Source: Acidobacteriaceae bacterium
Lineage (GTDB): Bacteria > Acidobacteriota > Terriglobia > Terriglobales > Acidobacteriaceae
Direction: 5' to 3'
DNA: 64,000 nucleotides
Assembly (NCBI GenBank): GCA_030041515.1
Contig: JASHNS010000030.1
Location: 1 to 64,000 of the forward strand
A model generated the notes under the pieces. It searched no databases and was not told the DNA's origin. It saw nothing but the letters and a program-made list of their open reading frames with translations. This document shows positions 34,178-42,759 of this stretch, one piece after another (positions within the stretch are counted from its first letter, which is position 1; each line of letters begins with the position of its first letter). A program made the position numbers and the translations under genes.

Positions 34178-35814
34178 TGTCGATGCGAGTCTCCCGGCTG
34201 ACGCTTCTTGCCTTCGCGGCTCTGCTGCTGCCCATGGCGCGTACCGCCGCGGCGCAGGCGGCTTCACGATTGCCGGGCGAGCTGGTCTGGACGATCGGCT
34301 ATGATCCGAAAACTTTCGACCCCGCGAAGGTCGACGATCAGGAATCCGAGACGGTGCGGTATCTGACCGCCGGCGTGCTGCTGCGCTTCAATCGCCTGAC
34401 GCAGCAGGTGGAACCCGAACTGGCGCAGAACTGGACTGTTTCGCCGGATGGCCGAACGCTCCGCTTTACCCTGCGTCCGGGCCTCGAGTTCTCCGACGGC
34501 AGCAGCCTGAGCGCCAGGGACGTGGTCTGGTCGCTCCGCCGCGTTCTGCTGCCTGCGACGCAGGCGCCGGTGGCCGATGAATTCCTCACGCCCGCCAGGG
34601 TCTCGGTGGAGGCAGTGAACGACCGAACCGTTGTCGTCCATCTGCCGCAGCGCGTCATCGGTATCGGCAAAGTGTTTGACGAGATCGCCATCGAGCCGGC
34701 GGGGCGGCCCTCCGAAGGCCGGGTGACTTCGGGGCCATTTTTCGTCAACGACTATCTGCGCTCGCAATACGTTCGTCTCCGCCGCAATCCTCATTTCTTC
34801 CGCAAAGACGCTACAGGGCGCGCTCTGCCGTATGCCTCGGGCATTCGCCTCGACATTCTCGAAAACACCGAACAGGAGATTCGCCTGTTCCTGCGCGGCG
34901 ACTACGATCTGATCGACAGCCTGCCACCGGACTACTTTGCGCTGCTCGCGAAAAGGTCACCGGGATCGGCCCGCGATCTGGGGCCATCGCTGAACACCGA
35001 GCAGATGTGGTTCAACCAGTCGCCCGCGTCTCCGCTGCCAGGCTGGGAGAAAGCGTGGTTTCGAAGCCACGCCTTCCGCGTCGCTGTTTCCCAGGCGATC
35101 CATCGCGATGACCTCGCGCGCATTGCCTATGACGGACATGCCACACCCGCGTATTCGTTCACCTCGCCGGCGAACACGGTTTGGTACGACCGCGCGCTTA
35201 CGGCGCCGCATACCGATGTGGCAGCGGCCCAGGCTGCGCTCGCGGCTGCCGGATTCCGCCGCCAGGGTTCGGTGCTGCTGGGCCCGGATGGACATCCTGT
35301 GCGCTTCTCGATCCTCACCAACACCGGGAATGCCGCGCGGTCGAAGATGGCCACGCTGATCCAGCAGGATCTGGCCGCGCTCGGCATGCAGGTCACCGTC
35401 GTTACGCTGGACTTCCCTGCCCTGATCGATCGGCTGATGAACACGCAGAATTACGAGGCATGTCTGCTGGGCCTCGAAAATGTCGATCCGGATCCCAACG
35501 CGATGATGAATCTGTGGCTCAGTTCTTCGCCCAATCATCAATGGGATCCGTCGGAGAAAACGCCGGCCACGCCATGGGAGGCAGAGATCGACCGGCTGAT
35601 GCATCTGCAGGCCAGCACGGGGAGCGATGCCATCCGCCGGAAGGCTGTAAATCGCGTGCAACAGATCGTCGCGAATGAGCAGCCCTTCATCTATCTCGTG
35701 TATCCGAATTTGCTCGTCGCCGCATCGCCGCGCCTGGAAGGCGTGCGCCCTGCGGTACTGGAGCCCCACCTGACATGGAATGCCGACAGCCTGCAGTTGA
35801 GGGGAGCGCAATGA
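34177..35814 (+). CDS. Family 5 extracellular solute-binding protein (peptide type)
   Basis: A 545-residue SBP_bac_5 protein with a signal peptide ending near AAAQA. Typical features are YDPKTFDPAKVDDQESETVRYL, EPELAQNWTVSPDGRTLRFTLRPGLEFSDG, and later FRVAVSQAIHRDDLARIAYDG. These match DppA/OppA proteins that bind peptides in the periplasm. No lipobox cysteine is seen after the signal, so it is probably soluble. The start shares one base with the previous stop (TGATG), and the gene ends in a four-base overlap with the ATPase gene. Ligand identity cannot be read from sequence. Confidence 0.92.
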   Translation: MSMRVSRLTLLAFAALLLPMARTAAAQAASRLPGELVWTIGYDPKTFDPAKVDDQESETVRYLTAGVLLRFNRLTQQVEPELAQNWTVSPDGRTLRFTLRPGLEFSDGSSLSARDVVWSLRRVLLPATQAPVADEFLTPARVSVEAVNDRTVVVHLPQRVIGIGKVFDEIAIEPAGRPSEGRVTSGPFFVNDYLRSQYVRLRRNPHFFRKDATGRALPYASGIRLDILENTEQEIRLFLRGDYDLIDSLPPDYFALLAKRSPGSARDLGPSLNTEQMWFNQSPASPLPGWEKAWFRSHAFRVAVSQAIHRDDLARIAYDGHATPAYSFTSPANTVWYDRALTAPHTDVAAAQAALAAAGFRRQGSVLLGPDGHPVRFSILTNTGNAARSKMATLIQQDLAALGMQVTVVTLDFPALIDRLMNTQNYEACLLGLENVDPDPNAMMNLWLSSSPNHQWDPSEKTPATPWEAEIDRLMHLQASTGSDAIRRKAVNRVQQIVANEQPFIYLVYPNLLVAASPRLEGVRPAVLEPHLTWNADSLQLRGAQ

Positions 35815-36665
35815 ATACCGAAGCTCTTCTGCGGGTCCGTCTCTCCGGTGGGTACTCCGGCAGCGACGTTCTCCGCGACCTCATGTTTGAACTGCAGCCC
35901 GGCGAGGTGGTGGGGCTGGTCGGCTCGAGCGGAGCCGGGAAAAGCACCATCGTGCTGTCTCTGGTTGGGTTACTGCCCTGGCGCGGAGGCCGCGTGACGG
36001 GCGAGGTCGTGATGGCGGGCCGAAATCTGCTCGCACTGCGGGAGAAGGAGCTGCGCGCGATGCGGGGGCGATCCATCGCGCTGATCCCCCAAAGTCCAAT
36101 GACCGCGCTCAACGCCGCCATCAGCATCCGGAGCCATTTCCGCGAAGCCTGGAGGGCCCACGACAAGCGCGGGCGCGAGCCGATGCTGCTGCGCGTGAGA
36201 GAACTGATGGCGGAAGTGCAGCTGCCTTGCGACGATGCCTTTCTCGCCCGGCGTCCGCCGCAGATCAGCGTGGGCCAGGCGCAGCGAGTGCTGATCGCGC
36301 TCGCGCTTTTGCACCGGCCTGCGCTCATCATCGCGGACGAACCGACCAGCGCACTCGATCCGGTCACGCAGGCGCAGATCGTCGACTTACTGCGCGAACT
36401 CAATCGCCGCTACGGCACGACTTTGCTGTATATCTCCCACGACCTCATCTCGGTGATGCGGCTCTGCGACCGCATCGCGGTTCTTGACCAGGGAACGATT
36501 GTCGAGAGTCTGCCTGTATCCGAAGTCGGGCAGGCCAGACATCCGGCTTCACTGTCGCTGCTTCATGCGCTCCCAGTGCCGCCGGAGGCTCTGCTGCGAT
36601 TTCGCGACCAACCCGCGCGCAATGCAGAGACGCTGTGCGAACTGGCAGAAAAGTTACCGCAGTAA
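35811..36665 (+). CDS. ABC transporter ATPase, peptide type
   Basis: A 284-residue nucleotide-binding subunit. Walker A is GLVGSSGAGKSTI (about 35-47), the Q-loop follows at IPQSPMTALNAA, Walker B is ALIIADEPTSALDP, and the H-loop is LLYISHDLISVM. The signature motif reads ISVGQAQRV in place of the usual LSGGQ, an unusual change. Peptide importers normally have two ATPases (DppD and DppF); only one is encoded here, so it may act as a homodimer or share a partner encoded elsewhere. The four-base overlap with the binding protein gene places it last in the five-gene unit. Confidence 0.92.
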   Translation: MNTEALLRVRLSGGYSGSDVLRDLMFELQPGEVVGLVGSSGAGKSTIVLSLVGLLPWRGGRVTGEVVMAGRNLLALREKELRAMRGRSIALIPQSPMTALNAAISIRSHFREAWRAHDKRGREPMLLRVRELMAEVQLPCDDAFLARRPPQISVGQAQRVLIALALLHRPALIIADEPTSALDPVTQAQIVDLLRELNRRYGTTLLYISHDLISVMRLCDRIAVLDQGTIVESLPVSEVGQARHPASLSLLHALPVPPEALLRFRDQPARNAETLCELAEKLPQ

Positions 36666-36909
36666 TAAGTCCACGAGGCTGCGTAGCCGCCGAGTTACAC
36701 CAGTAACAGAAGTTACTTACCACCGGAAATTACGGAAGCCGCAGACTCCAATCCACATAGGTGGAATACCTTCCTGCTGCTAACGGGCATAAGGTGTACC
36801 ACGGATGGACCTGTCACGTTCTCGTGCGACCTTCCCAGAGGTGAGAACGCCTCGATCCTGTCCAAACCACGACTGATGTGTCGATCTTCAGGATTCGGGG
36901 GCAATCCGA

Positions 36910-38760
36910 ATGTCTTTCGTCCGTCTGCGCACTTCTGTTCTCGTTGGCTCTCTCGTTGCGTTTACGGCAACGTCGTTTGCGGCAACCACCTACAGCAGCA
37001 AGATCTCTCCTGATCTGGCAGCGGCTCCGGCGAACCAGACGCAGCAGGTGATTGTTCAGTACTACAAGGCGCCTTCGGGAGTGGAGACAGGGCTGCTCGG
37101 CCTGTTGGGCGGGGTGCTGAAGGTCGTCCTCGGACCGATCAACGCGATCGTCGAGGACATCCTGCCCTCGCAACTGAATGTCATCGCGGCCGACCCCAAC
37201 GTGAAGTACATCTCACTCGATCGTTCGGTCGTTGCGCATCAGGCAGTGGCCATCACCGGCGCGGAATACACCACGGAGCCGATCAACGCGCCTCAGGTCT
37301 GGAGCCAGGGCTACACCGGAAGCAAGGTGGGTGTCGCCGTGATTGACAGCGGCATCACTCCAGTCGCTGACCTCGGCGGCCAGTCCCTCCTGAGTGGCGT
37401 CACGGATTTGATTTCTTCGCTGGGTGAAGTAGCGCCGGGCGCAGTGGGCCGGATTGTTTACAGCCAGAACTTTGTACCCAATGAGAACGACGCCCTGGAT
37501 CATTACGGGCACGGTACGCTGGTCGCCGGTCTGGTGGCCGGCAACGGCACCGAGTCCAGCGGCGCGCAGTTCTTCCGCACCTTCCGCGGCGCAGCGCCGA
37601 ATGCCAGCATCATCAACCTGCGCGTGCTCGACGAGAATGGCTCAGGTACTGACTCCTCGGTGATCTCCGCCATCGATCAGGCGATCTCGCTCCGCCAGCG
37701 GTTCAATATCCGCGTGATCAATCTCTCGCTTGGCCGGCCGATTTACGAAAGCTATACTCTCGACCCGCTGTGCCAGGCCGTTGAGCAGGCGTGGAAGGCC
37801 GGCATCGTCGTGGTGGTCGCTGCCGGCAATGACGGGCGTGACCTTAACCTGAACGCCGAGGGATACGGCACCATCGACTCCCCCGGGAATGATCCCTACG
37901 CGCTCACCGTCGGAGCCATGAACACGATGGAAACGCCGTCCATTCAGGACGACATCATTGCCAGTTACAGTTCCAAGGGGCCGTCCTTCATCGATCAGGT
38001 CATCAAACCGGATGTCGTCGCGCCCGGGAATCTGGTCACCAGTTTGGAATTTCCTCAGGATTCGCTGGCTGACAATAACCCGTCCTTCTACACCTGGTAC
38101 TCCTTCTACCAGAAGAACGGCGCGGAGACGCCGTCGCAGTATTACTTCCCGATGAGCGGCACCAGCATGGCGGCAGGGGTGGTCAGCGGAGCCGTTGCGG
38201 ATCTGTTGCAGGCCGCGCCGGGATTAACTCCGGATCAGGCGAAAGCGCTGGTCATGGTGAGCTCCGATCGCAGCTATTTCCCTCTCTCCAGCACGGTGAG
38301 TGCCGACGATACGCTGTACAAGGCGAATTACGACGTGTTTACGATTGGCGCGGGCTATCTCGACATCGCGAAAACGATTCAGGCTGCGCTCCAGCATGTT
38401 GTGGTACCGTCTGGTACCGCGATGTCTCCGACCGCCGTCTATGATTCGACGACCGGCGACACGACGGCAGTGCCGGCATCCGGGTCCCTGTGGGCTGCAT
38501 CCGGACCGTGGTCGGCCGCGGGCGTCTACGGAAGCCGCGCGTTTGTGAGCAATGGAAACACGCCGCTTTGGGGAACGACGGCGCTCTGGGGCAACAACGA
38601 TCCTGACGGCTTTTCGGCGCTGTGGGGCTCCACCGTGCTTTGGGGCAAGGGCTCGCCCGAGGCCGAGACGGTCCTGTGGGGCAAAGGCACGACCGGCGGT
38701 CAGACCGTATTGTGGGGCAAATCGGACGCAGATGGCTCGGAAACCTCAGTTCAGTACTGA
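36910..38760 (+). CDS. Secreted subtilisin-like (S8) serine protease with C-terminal LWG repeats
   Basis: A 616-residue protein: signal peptide ending near SFAATT, an I9-like propeptide region (about 30-115, with QVIVQYYKAPSG), then the peptidase. The catalytic triad is visible: Asp in VAVIDSGI, His in DHYGHGTLVAGLVAG and Ser in SGTSMAAGVVSGAVADLL. After about residue 520 the chain ends in repeats built on (T/A)xLWGxxxLWG and VLWGKG: LWGTTALWG, ALWGSTVLWGKG, TVLWGKG and TVLWGKSD. Similar WG-rich tails occur on acidobacterial S8 proteases in my recollection. The tail may anchor or stabilise the secreted enzyme. The neighbouring peptide transporter could use its products. Confidence 0.93.
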   Translation: MSFVRLRTSVLVGSLVAFTATSFAATTYSSKISPDLAAAPANQTQQVIVQYYKAPSGVETGLLGLLGGVLKVVLGPINAIVEDILPSQLNVIAADPNVKYISLDRSVVAHQAVAITGAEYTTEPINAPQVWSQGYTGSKVGVAVIDSGITPVADLGGQSLLSGVTDLISSLGEVAPGAVGRIVYSQNFVPNENDALDHYGHGTLVAGLVAGNGTESSGAQFFRTFRGAAPNASIINLRVLDENGSGTDSSVISAIDQAISLRQRFNIRVINLSLGRPIYESYTLDPLCQAVEQAWKAGIVVVVAAGNDGRDLNLNAEGYGTIDSPGNDPYALTVGAMNTMETPSIQDDIIASYSSKGPSFIDQVIKPDVVAPGNLVTSLEFPQDSLADNNPSFYTWYSFYQKNGAETPSQYYFPMSGTSMAAGVVSGAVADLLQAAPGLTPDQAKALVMVSSDRSYFPLSSTVSADDTLYKANYDVFTIGAGYLDIAKTIQAALQHVVVPSGTAMSPTAVYDSTTGDTTAVPASGSLWAASGPWSAAGVYGSRAFVSNGNTPLWGTTALWGNNDPDGFSALWGSTVLWGKGSPEAETVLWGKGTTGGQTVLWGKSDADGSETSVQY

Positions 38761-38850
38761 TCAGGGAGCGTTTTTCCGGTCAGAACTGGTTCACACCCGC
38801 CGCGCGGCGATTTTCATACCAGGAATCTGACTCGATCAGCTGGTTCAGAT

Positions 38851-40167
38851 CTACCCCTGTGGACTGGCGTTACCAGGCTGCGGTGGCGCGGTCACGGTTT
38901 CCGGCTTCGCAGGAACGGCAGCCGCAGCTGTGGATTTTCTGCGCGCGTCTGCAGCGCTCTTGCGTTCCTGTTCCTCTTTCGCCTTCTCCTCTGCCGCCTC
39001 GGCATCGGTGACGTAGCGAAACTCCTGCACGCGCCCAGGATACTGTTCGGTTGTAAACACGCGGTTCTGTTTGTCGATCGCAACGCCGACCAGGGCGCTG
39101 AACTGACCCGGCAGGTTCCCGTGGCCCCATCCGATATACGTGAGCAACTGGCCCTCGCTATTAAAGACCTGGAGCCGGTCCTGCATTTCATCCGCCACCC
39201 AGATGTGGCCGTCGCCGTCGATGGCGATGCCTTTGGGACGAGCAAAATAACCGGGACCGTCGCCGGGCTTGCCGAAGGTGCTCATGAAGTTTCCATCCGC
39301 ATCGAAAATCTCCACGCGATCATTCAGCGTGTCGGTCACATAGACGTTCCCGTCCTTATCGACCGCTACGCCCTGGGGCGCTGCGAAATCCCCGGGCGAG
39401 GTTAGAAAGTGATTCTTGCCGCCCGTACCCATGCGGCGGAGCAATTTGTAAGTGTCCGCATCGAAAACGAGAACCTGGTCCTGCTGTGTGTCGGCAACGT
39501 AGAGGAAGCGATTCTCGGTGTCGATGGCCAGCCCGACCGGATCGACCAGGCCTTCAGTCACCTGGCCCGTGAGCTGGTGTTGAGGACTGAAGACGAGTAC
39601 CCGGTGCATTTTGCCGTCTGCGACGAACAGCCGGTCGTCGTCGTCGATGGCGAGGCCGTTGATCCAGCCGAAATGGGCTTCAAACCCGTTGCGGATGAGT
39701 TGCGTGTCGTGCGTCTTCGGATCGAAGATGAAGACCGCGCCGACCTTCTGATCGGCGACATACAGCAGGCCTTTTGAATCCACAGCAATGCCGAACGGCC
39801 CGACCAGCTGAAACGGATATTTCTTCAGGTTGGTCTTGTCCGCATCCGGTTGGCTGCCGGCCAGGCGGTCCATCCAGCTGGCCTTGTGTTTTGCGGCCGC
39901 GTATTGCGAGTAGTCGATTTTCTCTCCGGCAAAGTAGTCGGCCCAGCGGACGCGCGCAATATTGGGCGGACTGGGCCACACCAGCTTCGTGGGGTCAAAA
40001 GGAAAGTTATGGGGTCCCGCAGCCGGTTGCGTCGTGGTGCTGGCGGTTTTCTTTTTCCGTGCAGCGCGAGCCACAGAGGACGCAGTCAAAATCGTGAGAA
40101 ACAGCAGGAGGAGCGCCAGCGCGGGCCGGGTTCGGATTGGAAGGGTGGGGATCATCGGTTGCTCCAT
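38851..40167 (-). CDS. Secreted NHL-repeat beta-propeller protein A
   Basis: A 438-residue protein with a signal peptide (ALALLLLFLTILTASSVARA) and at least five NHL-type repeats, recognisable as GPFGIAVDSKGLLYVAD, PVGLAIDTENRFLYVAD, PQGVAVDKDGNVYVTD, PKGIAIDGDGHIWVAD and LVGVAIDKQNRVFTTE. The C-terminus is a low-complexity Lys/Glu/Ala/Pro tail. NHL propellers scaffold other proteins. It directly follows the 16-haem cytochrome gene without a gap and has a paralogue beside the 12-haem cytochrome (44676-45836). This pairing of one propeller with each large cytochrome suggests a structural partnership. The start at 40167 abuts the upstream stop; an ATG 12 bases later is an alternative. Confidence 0.9.
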   Translation of the reverse strand: MEQPMIPTLPIRTRPALALLLLFLTILTASSVARAARKKKTASTTTQPAAGPHNFPFDPTKLVWPSPPNIARVRWADYFAGEKIDYSQYAAAKHKASWMDRLAGSQPDADKTNLKKYPFQLVGPFGIAVDSKGLLYVADQKVGAVFIFDPKTHDTQLIRNGFEAHFGWINGLAIDDDDRLFVADGKMHRVLVFSPQHQLTGQVTEGLVDPVGLAIDTENRFLYVADTQQDQVLVFDADTYKLLRRMGTGGKNHFLTSPGDFAAPQGVAVDKDGNVYVTDTLNDRVEIFDADGNFMSTFGKPGDGPGYFARPKGIAIDGDGHIWVADEMQDRLQVFNSEGQLLTYIGWGHGNLPGQFSALVGVAIDKQNRVFTTEQYPGRVQEFRYVTDAEAAEEKAKEEQERKSAADARRKSTAAAAVPAKPETVTAPPQPGNASPQG

Positions 40168-41688
40168 TCAGTTCCCTGGTACCACCGTGTCGTTCATGTT
40201 CATGCGGTTCTTGTGGCATATGTCGCAGAACTGCATGTTGTCGGCCTGATCCTTGACCAGCAGATCGGACTGCGCCGAAGCGTGCGGCTGATGACACGAG
40301 AGGCAGCTGAGCGGCGTTTTCACCTGACCCACATGCGTCGGGTCCATCACGTCGGAGACGGGATGTCCATCCACAGGGTGCCCCAGGCCGTAGCGCAGGG
40401 GCAGAATCGGGACCTTATTCACCCGGTAATAGTTTGCGGGCAGCGTGATTGCGCCGTTAAAGATGGCCAGCGTTCCATCAGCCTGCTTCTGCGGGACGGA
40501 ATCCGGCCCGTGGCACTCGAGGCATAGAGCGTTTCCCCGCGCGCGCAGCAGATGATCGTTGTCGCCGCCGTGGGGCGTATGACAGGTGCCGCAACCCAGT
40601 CCGAACGCCGGCTGGTGATGATACGACTTTTTCTGAAGGTCGGCAATATCGCTGTGGCAGCCAAGGCAGATGCTCACGCCGTCCGTTTTCGGCAGTCCCG
40701 GCTCACTGCTGGCGTGCGGGCTGTGGCAGTCCGTGCAGTCGCCCATTGCGCCGGGATGCTGCACTCTGGCCGACTGGATCAGCTTATCTTTGTCGCCATG
40801 ACAGGTGATGCAGAGGGATCGGACGTCAGCCTGGGTCAGAACCACTTTCCCGTCCTTCGGCGCGGAATGGCACGTGTCGCATGCGCCGGCCGCGAACGGT
40901 GGGTGCGTGAACTTCGCCATCAGATGAGGCGCGGCCGACTGATGTGGGTCATGGCACTCCAGGCAATTCGCGGTTGCGAAGGGCTGGTTGTTATGCGCCT
41001 TCTGAAGATCCGGATCTTTGGGGTCGTGGCAGTCGAGGCACAGCGCTGGCGCCGATTTCGTCAGGTGGAATCGGTTCTCCGCCGTAGGCTCCGCACCGGA
41101 TTTGTGAACCGTGTGACATGTGTCGCAGCCCATGTCCAGCGCCGCATGGCGGCTGCCGCCTGTGGGAACGTGCAGCCCGGTCTGATGACACTGCAGGCAG
41201 AGATTGCTCTTCTCGTCGCCGGATGTGGGCTTGAGCAGTTGGTTCTTGTTATCGCTGGAATGGGGATCGTGGCAAACCAGGCAATCGCGAACCGCAGGGG
41301 GATGCACCGTGCCCTGAATGTGCGCTGCGTCTTTATCCGCGTGACAACTGAGGCACAGCGATCGCGGCGTGGCCGTGATGAGCTTCACGCGCGTGATATC
41401 GCGGTTGACACGGATTTCGTGACACGCAAGACAGCCCATGGCCATGGCAGAGTGGACGGCCTTGCCCTTTGCCTTGTCGCCATGACACTCCAGGCATTTC
41501 TCCGGGGGTGTGTTCTTGTCGAGCGGGACGGGATGAATGTCGGCAAAGATGGGTGCTGCGAAAAGGGTAAGAGCGGCAAGCGCCAAGCCGGTCCGGCATC
41601 GCCTGCCCTGACCCGCGCGGAAGGAGTCGGCACCCGCCAGACTGCGGGATGCAGCGGCCAATCTCTTCACCATCATCTCCAGTTCCAT
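40168..41688 (-). CDS. Sixteen-haem c-type cytochrome
   Basis: A 506-residue exported protein (signal TGLALAALTLFAAPIFA) with sixteen CXXCH haem c motifs, spaced about 25-35 residues apart and often followed by D-P-H, S-P-H or D-K. Many belong to paired CXXCH (doubled-CXXCH) units like those in decahaem and outer-membrane cytochromes. Each haem probably has bis-His ligation, given the abundant histidines such as HPP, HPG and HHQP. It should carry electrons across the periplasm or outer membrane. A Crp-like dyad lies 65 bases upstream, in the gap shared with a divergent tetrahaem gene. Confidence 0.92.
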   Translation of the reverse strand: MELEMMVKRLAAASRSLAGADSFRAGQGRRCRTGLALAALTLFAAPIFADIHPVPLDKNTPPEKCLECHGDKAKGKAVHSAMAMGCLACHEIRVNRDITRVKLITATPRSLCLSCHADKDAAHIQGTVHPPAVRDCLVCHDPHSSDNKNQLLKPTSGDEKSNLCLQCHQTGLHVPTGGSRHAALDMGCDTCHTVHKSGAEPTAENRFHLTKSAPALCLDCHDPKDPDLQKAHNNQPFATANCLECHDPHQSAAPHLMAKFTHPPFAAGACDTCHSAPKDGKVVLTQADVRSLCITCHGDKDKLIQSARVQHPGAMGDCTDCHSPHASSEPGLPKTDGVSICLGCHSDIADLQKKSYHHQPAFGLGCGTCHTPHGGDNDHLLRARGNALCLECHGPDSVPQKQADGTLAIFNGAITLPANYYRVNKVPILPLRYGLGHPVDGHPVSDVMDPTHVGQVKTPLSCLSCHQPHASAQSDLLVKDQADNMQFCDICHKNRMNMNDTVVPGN

Positions 41689-41752
41689 CGCAACCCCGGT
41701 CCGCGTGCAGGTTTCCCAGGAGAAATTACAATCGCCGGGAAAGAGCTATGGC

Positions 41753-41768
41753 TGTGAGATAAATCACT
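41753..41768. promoter_or_regulatory. Crp-like dyad between two divergent cytochrome genes
   Basis: TGTGA-GATAAA-TCACT lies 65 bases upstream of the 16-haem gene and 127 bases upstream of the tetrahaem gene. It closely matches the dyad at 47701-47716 and the Crp consensus, so it could control both directions. Confidence 0.55.
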
Positions 41769-41894
41769 CCCCACGCGGTGAAATGACGGGTTTCGCCCAT
41801 CGCCTGTCGCGAGGCGGCACAGTCCGGGCCGCAGGTTGAAGTGACCCCAACATCGCGCCGATGAGCAGCGCAGGCACAGGGAGGCCCGGCGGCG

Positions 41895-42758
41895 GTGACT
41901 CGGCGCGTACATCTCATCCTTTTTCTTTTCAGCGCTTCGGCAATGGCGGGAGCGCAGATCGTTTCTCCAGCGACGGATGTTTTGGGCGCCCACCTGAATT
42001 ACGGGCGAGGCTGTACCGCCTGCCACGCGCCGCACAGCGGGGCCAACGGCAACGGCATGGCCAGAACGGCAGATCCAGGCTCGGGGAGTGTGGCCTTGTG
42101 GGGTGAGGATGCTTCCGCTCTCTACGGCAAAACGATGGTCACGGGCGGCGGCAGCTACGTGGAGGTCCTGCCGACCAGCATGTCCGCCGGAACCCCGGAT
42201 GTTGAAGGCATCATGACCTGCCTGAGTTGTCACGACGGCAACTACGCCTCCCAGGCCATGATGAAGAACCGGCTCTACGAATCGCTCCCAGGTACCTACG
42301 GCAGCGCCAACCAGGTTCCCACGCTCATCGGAACTGCCGCCGGCGGTGCCACGAGCTACCTGAGCGAGCATCCCGTTGGTCTCAGCGCATCGCTCAGTTG
42401 CGGAGGCAGTGCGTGGGACTGCAGCGAGGCTGGTGGCGTTATCACCATGAAAGGCCCCAACTCCAGCCGGTTCGTGAACAACTACGGCTTCTTTGTCAAG
42501 CCTGCCAGCTATAACAATGCCGCCGTGGTGATGTGCACCACCTGTCACGACCCGCACGACATGAGCGTCGTCACCATCTCCACAGGCTCGACGTCGGGGC
42601 TGCCGCCTGGAACTTATGCCACGATGTTCTTTCTCCGCGGTCCGTACAATCCCAACGACCCGAATCCACAGTCGAACCAGACAGCGCAGTTTTGTCGGCA
42701 ATGTCATGCGGACTTGTCCAATGAAATGAATGGAAGCACGGCGCGCACCATCTTCTGA
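41895..42758 (+). CDS. Tetrahaem c-type cytochrome, paralogue 1
   Basis: A 287-residue exported cytochrome with signal peptide (HLILFLFSASAMAGAQ) and four CXXCH sites: CTACHAPHSG, CLSCHDGNYA, CTTCHDPHD and CRQCH near the C-terminus. The intervening text (DVLGAHLNYGRG, ALWGEDASALYGKT, SEHPVGLSASLSCGG, NSSRFVNNYGFFVKPA, TMFFLRGPYNP) is shared almost line by line with the paralogue at 48865-49803. An N-terminal C-x-x-C-H-A/T-P-H, a central C-L-S-C-H-D-G and an H-P-V-G motif are what I recall in OmcE-like filament-forming tetrahaem cytochromes. The GTG start has GGGAGG ten bases upstream. It faces the 12-haem gene with only one base between stops. Confidence 0.9.
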   Translation: MTRRVHLILFLFSASAMAGAQIVSPATDVLGAHLNYGRGCTACHAPHSGANGNGMARTADPGSGSVALWGEDASALYGKTMVTGGGSYVEVLPTSMSAGTPDVEGIMTCLSCHDGNYASQAMMKNRLYESLPGTYGSANQVPTLIGTAAGGATSYLSEHPVGLSASLSCGGSAWDCSEAGGVITMKGPNSSRFVNNYGFFVKPASYNNAAVVMCTTCHDPHDMSVVTISTGSTSGLPPGTYATMFFLRGPYNPNDPNPQSNQTAQFCRQCHADLSNEMNGSTARTIF

Positions 42759-42759
42759 G

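Noticed and set aside
38798-38809. CGCCGCGCGGCG followed by ATTTTC between the protease and NHL genes as a terminator
   Set aside because: Fully palindromic without a loop, so a stable hairpin would have few pairs; evidence is too weak to list.
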